Below, piece by piece: positions 58,915 through 64,000 of a stretch of DNA of 64,000 bases; within the stretch, counting starts at the first letter, position 1; each line of letters opens with the position of its first letter. Source of the DNA: Amycolatopsis marina. GTDB taxonomy: Bacteria; Actinomycetota; Actinomycetes; Mycobacteriales; Pseudonocardiaceae. The position numbers and the translations under genes are program-made. The notes under the pieces were generated by a model. The model was given only the letters and a program-made list of their open reading frames with translations, was not told where the DNA came from and searched no databases. The stretch lies in the NCBI RefSeq assembly GCF_900111885.1, contig NZ_FOKG01000006.1:124001-188000 (forward strand), given 5' to 3'.

Positions 58915-59892
58915 CTACCCAATGCCACTCCCGGCGAGACCGAGAGCCTCTCGCACACAGCGCGCCAGCGCATCCGGATCATGTCGTTCCGGCACGCCGA
59001 CGGCGGCAACGTCCGCCAGGTGCGCCCGCCCCCCGAGTCCGGCTGCAGCACGGTGCAACCGCGCCGGCGTCGGCACGGAGCCACGATCGGCGATCACCGC
59101 GTCGACCCGGAGTCTGGGGGCGTGCTCGAAGAGTACGTCCAGGTGTCGTTCGGGTGAGAAGCCAGCCGTCTCCCCCGGTTGCGGCACGAGGTTGAGCACC
59201 ACGACCTTGGTGGCCGTCGTGCGCACCAGAGCGTCGTGCAGCTCGGGAACCAGCAGATGCGGCAGGACACTGGTGAACCAGGAACCGGGACCGAGCAGCA
59301 CCACGTCGGCCGAGAGCACGGCGTCGACCGCTTCCTGGCACGCGACCGGCGGCTCGTCGGGCCTGCCGGGGTTGCGCAGGGTGATCCGGCGAACCTGCCC
59401 CGGAGTGCTCGCCACGGCGACTTGGCCCCTGATCCGGCTCACCTCGCCGTTCTCCAGCCCGGTGACCTCGGCCTCGATCTCCAGTGGCTCGGCGGACATC
59501 GGCAGCACCCTGCCGGAGGCACCGATCAGCCTGCGCGCCTCGTCCAGTGCCGCCACCGGATCACCGAGCACCTCGAACAACCCCGCCAGCAGGAGATTCC
59601 CCACGGCGTGACCGGCGAGCGCGCCGTTGCCGCCGAACCGGTGCTGGAAGACCTCGGCCCAGAAGGTGCCGCCGTCCTCCGCGCCGGCCAGCGCGGCGAG
59701 CGCCTGCCGCAGGTCGCCTGGCGGAAGCAGGCCGAGCTCGCGGCGCAGTCTGCCGGAGGACCCGCCGTCGTCGGCCACCGTGACGACGGCGGTGACGTCC
59801 GGGGTGACACGGCGCAGTGCGGTCAGGGTCGTGTGCAGGCCGTGCCCGCCGCCGAGGGCGACGGCACGCAGCCCTTGAGCTGACGTGGTCAC
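58915..59892 (-). CDS. yvcK: YvcK/CofD-family gluconeogenesis factor (UDP-sugar-binding)
   Basis: A 325-residue protein of the CofD-like fold. It starts with VALGGGHGLHTTLTALRRV, followed by VTVADDGGSSGRLRRELGLL and PPGDLRQALAALA, then VLLGPGSWFTSVLPHLL. YvcK proteins bind UDP-N-acetylglucosamine and control cell-wall and carbon flux in other Gram-positives. GTG 59892. It is separated from whiA by 148 nt with no feature seen. Confidence 0.95.
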   Translation of the reverse strand: MTTSAQGLRAVALGGGHGLHTTLTALRRVTPDVTAVVTVADDGGSSGRLRRELGLLPPGDLRQALAALAGAEDGGTFWAEVFQHRFGGNGALAGHAVGNLLLAGLFEVLGDPVAALDEARRLIGASGRVLPMSAEPLEIEAEVTGLENGEVSRIRGQVAVASTPGQVRRITLRNPGRPDEPPVACQEAVDAVLSADVVLLGPGSWFTSVLPHLLVPELHDALVRTTATKVVVLNLVPQPGETAGFSPERHLDVLFEHAPRLRVDAVIADRGSVPTPARLHRAAAGLGGRAHLADVAAVGVPERHDPDALARCVREALGLAGSGIG

Positions 59893-59908
59893 GTTTTCCG
59901 CCGCCTGC

Positions 59909-60844
59909 TCACTCGCGTCCCAGGTCCCGGTGCACCACCTTCACCGCCATACCGTCCTCATTGGACAGACGGCGGGAGAGCTCCTCGGAAAGGGCGACAC
60001 TACGGTGCTTCCCGCCGGTGCAGCCGACCGCGAGGGTCAGATACCGCTTGCCCTCACGCCGGTAGCCCGCACCGATCAGCCGGAGCAGTTCGTGGTAGCG
60101 CTCGAGGAACTCCTCGGCACCCTCCTGGGTGAGCACGTAGTTGCGGACGTCCCCGTCCAGGCCGGTGTGGTCCCGAAGTTCCGGAATCCAGAAGGGGTTC
60201 GGCAGGAAGCGCACATCCATCACGAGGTCGGCGTCCATCGGCAGACCGTACTTGTACCCGAACGACAGCACCGTCACCCGCGTCTGGGTACTGGCCTCCG
60301 ACCCGAACGCGTCCTCGATCTTCGCTCGCAGCTGGTGCACCGACAGCGCCGAGGTGTCCAGGATCAGGTCCGCTTCGTCACGCAGCGGGGCGAGCAGGGC
60401 GCGCTCGGCCGTGATGCCGTCGGCGAGCCTGCCGTCGCCCTGCATCGGGTGGCCCCGCTTCACCTGCTCGAAACGCCGGACCAGTACGGCATCGGTCGCC
60501 TCGAGGAACAGCACCCTCGGCTTGTACCCGTTCGCGTCCAGGTCCTTGATCACCGAGGCCAGATCGTCGGTGAAGGCACGTGAGCGCACGTCCATCACGA
60601 CGGCCACCTTGGTGATGGCGCCGCGAGCCTGCGCACCGAGCTCGACCATCGTCGAGATCAGTTCCGGCGGGAGGTTGTCGACGACGAACCAGCCGAGGTC
60701 CTCGAGGCACTTCGCCGCGGTGCTGCGCCCCGCCCCGGACAGGCCGCTGACCACCGCGACCTCCATGCCGGAACCCCTGCCGGAGCCTCCCTCGGAGTCC
60801 GCCTCCACCGTGCGCTCCCTCGTACCTCCGCTGTCACTCGTCAC
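59909..60844 (-). CDS. rapZ: RapZ-like nucleotide-binding protein
   Basis: A 311-residue protein with a P-loop near residues 33-42 ([10 protein letters not shown]; the Lys of Walker A is Arg here, as is frequent in actinobacterial homologues) and a Walker-B-like VVMDVRSR. The C-terminal domain holds [20 protein letters not shown] and the [14 protein letters not shown] signature. In E. coli RapZ guides RNase E to small RNAs; the actinobacterial role is less clear. Its GTG start overlaps the uvrC stop (GTGA). Confidence 0.95.
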   Translation of the reverse strand: MTSDSGGTRERTVEADSEGGSGRGSGMEVAVVSGLSGAGRSTAAKCLEDLGWFVVDNLPPELISTMVELGAQARGAITKVAVVMDVRSRAFTDDLASVIKDLDANGYKPRVLFLEATDAVLVRRFEQVKRGHPMQGDGRLADGITAERALLAPLRDEADLILDTSALSVHQLRAKIEDAFGSEASTQTRVTVLSFGYKYGLPMDADLVMDVRFLPNPFWIPELRDHTGLDGDVRNYVLTQEGAEEFLERYHELLRLIGAGYRREGKRYLTLAVGCTGGKHRSVALSEELSRRLSNEDGMAVKVVHRDLGRE

Positions 60845-62805
60845 GTGCCTGTTTCCCTTTCCTTGCCGGACTCGGCGGCCAGCGCGCCGTACACGGCTTC
60901 CGCCGTGCGCCGCCCTACTCCCGGCACCGCCGAGATCTCGTCCACGCTGGCCTGCCTGAGCTTCTTCACCGATCCGAAATGTTTGATCAACGCCGTGCGG
61001 CGCGACTGGCCCAGCCCGGGCACGCCGTCCAAAGCAGACACCTGCAGCCGTTTGGACCGCTTCTCCCGGTGATACCGGATGGCGAAGCGGTGCGCCTCGT
61101 CCCGCACTCGCTGCAAAAGGTACAGCGCGTCCGAGGTCCTAGGCAGGATGACCGGGTCGGGATCGGCGGGCAGCCAGACCTCCTCGAGGCGTTTGGCGAG
61201 GCCGACGACCGCGACATCGGTGATCCCGAGCTCGGCGAGCACGTCCGCCGCCGCCGTCGCCTGCGGCCCCGCACCGTCCACGACCAGCAGGTTCGGTGGA
61301 TACGCGAACTTGCGCGGCCGCCCCGTCTCCGGGTCGATTCCCGGCCGCGACTCGGGCACCTCTTCGGCCGGATCGCTCGCGGTCTCCTTGAGGTAGCGGG
61401 CGAACCGGCGGCGGACGACCTCCGCGATCGAGGCGACATCACCCTCCTCCGCCGCCTCCCGCAGGGCGAACCGGCGGTACTCCTGCTTGCGGGGGATCCC
61501 GTCCTCGAACACCACCAGTGAGGCCACGACATCGGTGCCCGCGATATGGCTGATGTCCACGCACTCGATTCGCAGCGGAGCGCTGTCGAGGCTGAGGTGC
61601 TCCTGCAGTTCGGCCAGCGCGGCCGAACGGGCCGTGAGGTCACCGGCCCTGCGCAGCTTGTGCTGGGCGAACGCCTCGGCGGCGTTGCGCTCCACGGTCT
61701 CGGCCAGCGCGCGCTTGTCCCCGCGCTGGGGTACCCGCACCCGGACGCGCGAGCCACGCAGCTCCGACAGCCATTCGGTCACCGCGTCGACGTCCGCGGG
61801 CAGCTGCGGGACGAGAACCTCCCGCGGCACCGGCGATCCGCCGTCCGCCACGGTCTCCGCCAGCTCAACCTGCTCCGCGTAGAACTGGGCGAGGAACTGC
61901 TCCACCAGAGCGGGGACATCCATCTCCTCGACCTTGTCGATCACCCAGCCGCGCTGCCCTCGGACCCGCCCACCACGGACGTGGAACACCTGCACCGCGG
62001 CCTCGAGCTCGTCGTGGGCGAAGGCGACCACGTCGGCGTCCGTGCCGTCACCGAGCACCACCGCCTGCTTCTCCATGGCCCTGCGCAGCGCGCCGAGGTC
62101 GTCGCGCAGCCGGGCGGCCCGCTCGAAGTCCAGTGTCTCGGCGGCCTCGGCCATCTCCCGCTCCAGCCTGCGCACCATCGTGTCGGTGCGGCCCGCCAGG
62201 AAGTCGCAGAAGTCCTCCACGATGTCCCTGTGCTGCTCGGCGGAAACGGTGCCGACACAGGGCGCGGAACATTTGTCGATGTAGCCGAGCAGGCAGGGCC
62301 TGCCGATCTGCGCGTGCCTGCGGAATACCCCGGTGGAGCAGGTCCTGGCCGGAAAGACGCGCAGGAGCAGGTCGAGGGTCTCCCGGATGGCCCACGCGTG
62401 CGCGTAGGGGCCGAAGTAGCGGACCCCCTTCTTGCGCGGACCCCGGTACACATGCAGCCGCGGGTACTCCTCATGCAGCGTCACGGCCAGGACCGGATAG
62501 GTCTTGTCGTCCCGGTAGCGGACGTTGAACCGGGGATCGAACTCCTTGATCCAGTTGTACTCCAGCTGCAACGCCTCGACCTCGGTCGAGACCACGGTCC
62601 ACTCGACACTCGCCGCGGTGGTGACCATCTGCCGGGTTCGGGGGTGCAGGCCACTGAGGTCGGCGAAGTACGAGCTGAGCCTGCTGCGCAGGCTCTTCGC
62701 CTTGCCGACGTAGATGACACGGCGGGTGTTGTCCCGGAACTTGTAGACCCCGGGCGCGTCCGGGATGCTGCCCGGTGCGGGACGGTAGGTGGTCGGATCA
62801 GCCAC
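60841..62805 (-). CDS. uvrC: Excinuclease ABC subunit UvrC
   Basis: A 654-residue nuclease. The GIY-YIG domain (about 14-95) has [20 protein letters not shown], a cysteine cluster lies at C-x-x-x in [14 protein letters not shown], the UVR domain follows (about 200-235), the RNase-H-like endonuclease domain starts near [20 protein letters not shown], and two helix-hairpin-helix motifs end the protein ([34 protein letters not shown]). It makes both incisions in nucleotide-excision repair. Confidence 0.97.
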   Translation of the reverse strand: MADPTTYRPAPGSIPDAPGVYKFRDNTRRVIYVGKAKSLRSRLSSYFADLSGLHPRTRQMVTTAASVEWTVVSTEVEALQLEYNWIKEFDPRFNVRYRDDKTYPVLAVTLHEEYPRLHVYRGPRKKGVRYFGPYAHAWAIRETLDLLLRVFPARTCSTGVFRRHAQIGRPCLLGYIDKCSAPCVGTVSAEQHRDIVEDFCDFLAGRTDTMVRRLEREMAEAAETLDFERAARLRDDLGALRRAMEKQAVVLGDGTDADVVAFAHDELEAAVQVFHVRGGRVRGQRGWVIDKVEEMDVPALVEQFLAQFYAEQVELAETVADGGSPVPREVLVPQLPADVDAVTEWLSELRGSRVRVRVPQRGDKRALAETVERNAAEAFAQHKLRRAGDLTARSAALAELQEHLSLDSAPLRIECVDISHIAGTDVVASLVVFEDGIPRKQEYRRFALREAAEEGDVASIAEVVRRRFARYLKETASDPAEEVPESRPGIDPETGRPRKFAYPPNLLVVDGAGPQATAAADVLAELGITDVAVVGLAKRLEEVWLPADPDPVILPRTSDALYLLQRVRDEAHRFAIRYHREKRSKRLQVSALDGVPGLGQSRRTALIKHFGSVKKLRQASVDEISAVPGVGRRTAEAVYGALAAESGKERETGT

Positions 62806-62846
62806 ACACCCAGCCTATGGCTCGTGCCCGACAGTCCCGCACCCCC

Positions 62847-63533
62847 TCACCCAGGCAGCGCCAGCAGCCCCGCCACGACCTCGTCCACGCGCTCCCCCGT
62901 CACGTGCGGCCGCTCCCCGGTCGGGGGAACTCCGCCTTCGAGGCGGGTGGCGAGACCGGTGAGCAGTCCCGCACGCGCGGCGCCGTTGGTATCCCAGGAG
63001 TGCACCGCCACCAGCGCGGTCCTGTCCGGCCGCGACCCCGCCTGCGCGCACGCCCAGTGGTACACGGCGGGCGGTGGTTTGAACGAGTGGATCTCCTCCG
63101 CCGAGAGCACACCGGCGAACGACGCGCGCAGCCCGGCCCGCTCGAGAGCCTTCGCCGCATTGGTGGCCGAGCCGTGGGTGAAGGCGAAACAGGGCACTCC
63201 CGCACGCGACAGCAACGTGACGGCCGGCGCGGCGTCCGGCTGCGCGGGCAGTTCGGCGAAGCCCGCGAGGACGTGCTCAATCTGCTCGGGAGCCAGCGTG
63301 TAGCCCGAGGTGATCGCCAGTTGCGCGGCCGCGACATCGCGGAACGGGGGCGCGTTGCCCGCGAGGGTGTAGGCCATCCCGTCGCGCAGTGTGCGAGCGA
63401 AGAACAGTTCCAGTTCGTGCCCCGGTCTGCCCACCTCCGCGAGCCGTTCGCGCAGCGGTTCCAGCCGGATCAGGGTCTCGAACACGTCGAAGAGCACGAC
63501 CTCGGGACGTCGTGCCGGCGCTCTCTCGTCCAT
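62847..63533 (-). CDS. HAD-superfamily hydrolase (haloacid-dehalogenase-like)
   Basis: A 228-residue protein. Motif I is VVLFDVFETLIRLEP (nucleophile D, but the +2 Asp of phosphatases is Phe, as in dehalogenase-type members), motif II is in CFAFTHGSATNA, the motif III Lys is in HSFKPPPAVYHWA, and motif IV is VHSWDTNGAARAG. The helical cap lies at about 25-95. Substrate unknown. ATG 63533 preferred over 63545. It starts 41 nt upstream of uvrC on the same strand. Confidence 0.86.
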   Translation of the reverse strand: MDERAPARRPEVVLFDVFETLIRLEPLRERLAEVGRPGHELELFFARTLRDGMAYTLAGNAPPFRDVAAAQLAITSGYTLAPEQIEHVLAGFAELPAQPDAAPAVTLLSRAGVPCFAFTHGSATNAAKALERAGLRASFAGVLSAEEIHSFKPPPAVYHWACAQAGSRPDRTALVAVHSWDTNGAARAGLLTGLATRLEGGVPPTGERPHVTGERVDEVVAGLLALPG

Positions 63534-63641
63534 GCGTCTGAGCATCGCAGGCTCGCGCGCGGATCGCGCGGTACCGGCACGTCGCTAGAGCCGCGCCGTA
63601 TAGGTCATTATACACATGGCGGTGTGTGGGATTCTCGGCCC

Positions 63642-64000
63642 ATGCGGATCGCCACCTGGAACGTCAACTCCATCGGTGCCCGGCTCGACCGGCTGAAGGG
63701 CTGGCTCGCCGCGGCGCAGCCGGATGTGCTGTGCCTGCAGGAGCTCAAGTGCGCCACCGAGGCGTTCCCCGCCGATCAGGTGGCCGAACTCGGTTACGAG
63801 ACCGCCGCCTACGGGCTCGGCCGGTGGAACGGTGTCGCGGTGCTCTCCAGGGTCGGGATCACCGACGTGCGGCGCGGGATCGACGGCGATCCCGGCTACG
63901 AGGACGCGGAAGAGGCACGGGCGATCGGCGCGACCTGCGGCGGGGTGCGCGTGTGGTCGGTCTACGTGCCCAACGGCCGGGAGCCGGGACACGCGCATTA
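63642..64000 (+). CDS. xthA: Exodeoxyribonuclease III (start only; cut by window edge)
   Basis: The first 119 residues of an EEP-fold nuclease. MRIATWNVNSIGARL gives the metal/DNA-binding N7, CLQELKC gives the metal-binding E34, and YGLGRWNGVAVLSR and VYVPNGREPGH follow in the order of ExoIII/AP endonucleases. It repairs abasic sites and trims 3' ends. ATG 63642 is the first start in frame. It is divergent from the HAD gene. Confidence 0.94.
   Translation, partial: MRIATWNVNSIGARLDRLKGWLAAAQPDVLCLQELKCATEAFPADQVAELGYETAAYGLGRWNGVAVLSRVGITDVRRGIDGDPGYEDAEEARAIGATCGGVRVWSVYVPNGREPGHAH

Overview
The window is high-GC, densely coded chromosomal DNA from an actinomycete, most likely a member of the Pseudonocardiaceae (Saccharomonospora/Amycolatopsis/Prauserella type). 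The markers are rbpA, whiA in a uvrC-rapZ-yvcK-whiA block, a DUF5753/DUF397 regulator, opcA, an MptB-type mannosyltransferase, an F420-type PPOX enzyme, a SufR-led suf operon and frequent GTG starts. The genus is an inference from gene content and style; no rRNA, tRNA or CRISPR array was seen.

Layout. 1-5.9 kb is accessory in character: an edge-truncated VLRF1-like release factor, a DUF5753 regulator fused to DUF397, small enzymes, two copies of a palindromic repeat, and the relic of a DUF222/HNH gene still carrying a LexA-like box. 5.9-12 kb holds a RibD-like reductase, a dGTPase-like HD protein, an EAL-CBS-GGDEF protein and a two-component pair. 12.1-14.6 kb is a three-gene cluster of unknown function (membrane protein, cupin-like protein, HD protein) behind a hairpin. 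14.7-21.3 kb is the complete suf Fe-S assembly operon with its regulator and a probable SufR operator on the start codon. 21.5-27 kb carries mptB, an ABC exporter, heme A synthase and a desaturase. 27-33.6 kb carries a MarR/ATP-grasp unit, a quinone oxidoreductase, an FKBP lipoprotein and HelR.

33.7-49 kb is central carbon metabolism: ctaB, then tkt-tal-pgi-zwf-opcA-pgl (pentose phosphate shunt), an orphan sensor kinase, rbpA, secG and tpiA-pgk-gap (lower glycolysis). The zwf-opcA junction has been tandemly duplicated, leaving a small ORF coupled to both neighbours. 49.5-56.5 kb is a three-gene SMC/MukBEF-like operon with a 1495-residue ATPase and no JetD/MksG nuclease beside it. 56.6-64 kb holds a PPOX enzyme, a HIT hydrolase flanked by two repeat copies, whiA-yvcK-rapZ-uvrC, a HAD hydrolase and the start of xthA.

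The most unusual items are the SMC-like operon with an Asn in Walker B and a 169-bp insertion between 20-bp direct repeats, the 12.1-14.6 kb cluster, the zwf-opcA duplication, two dispersed palindromic repeat families, the DUF5753-DUF397 fusion, and several well-formed operators or leader hairpins (SufR site, 33-bp MarR-type dyad, SD-sequestering hairpin). Positions of residues and motifs were counted by hand and homology statements rest on recognition of motifs, not on searches.
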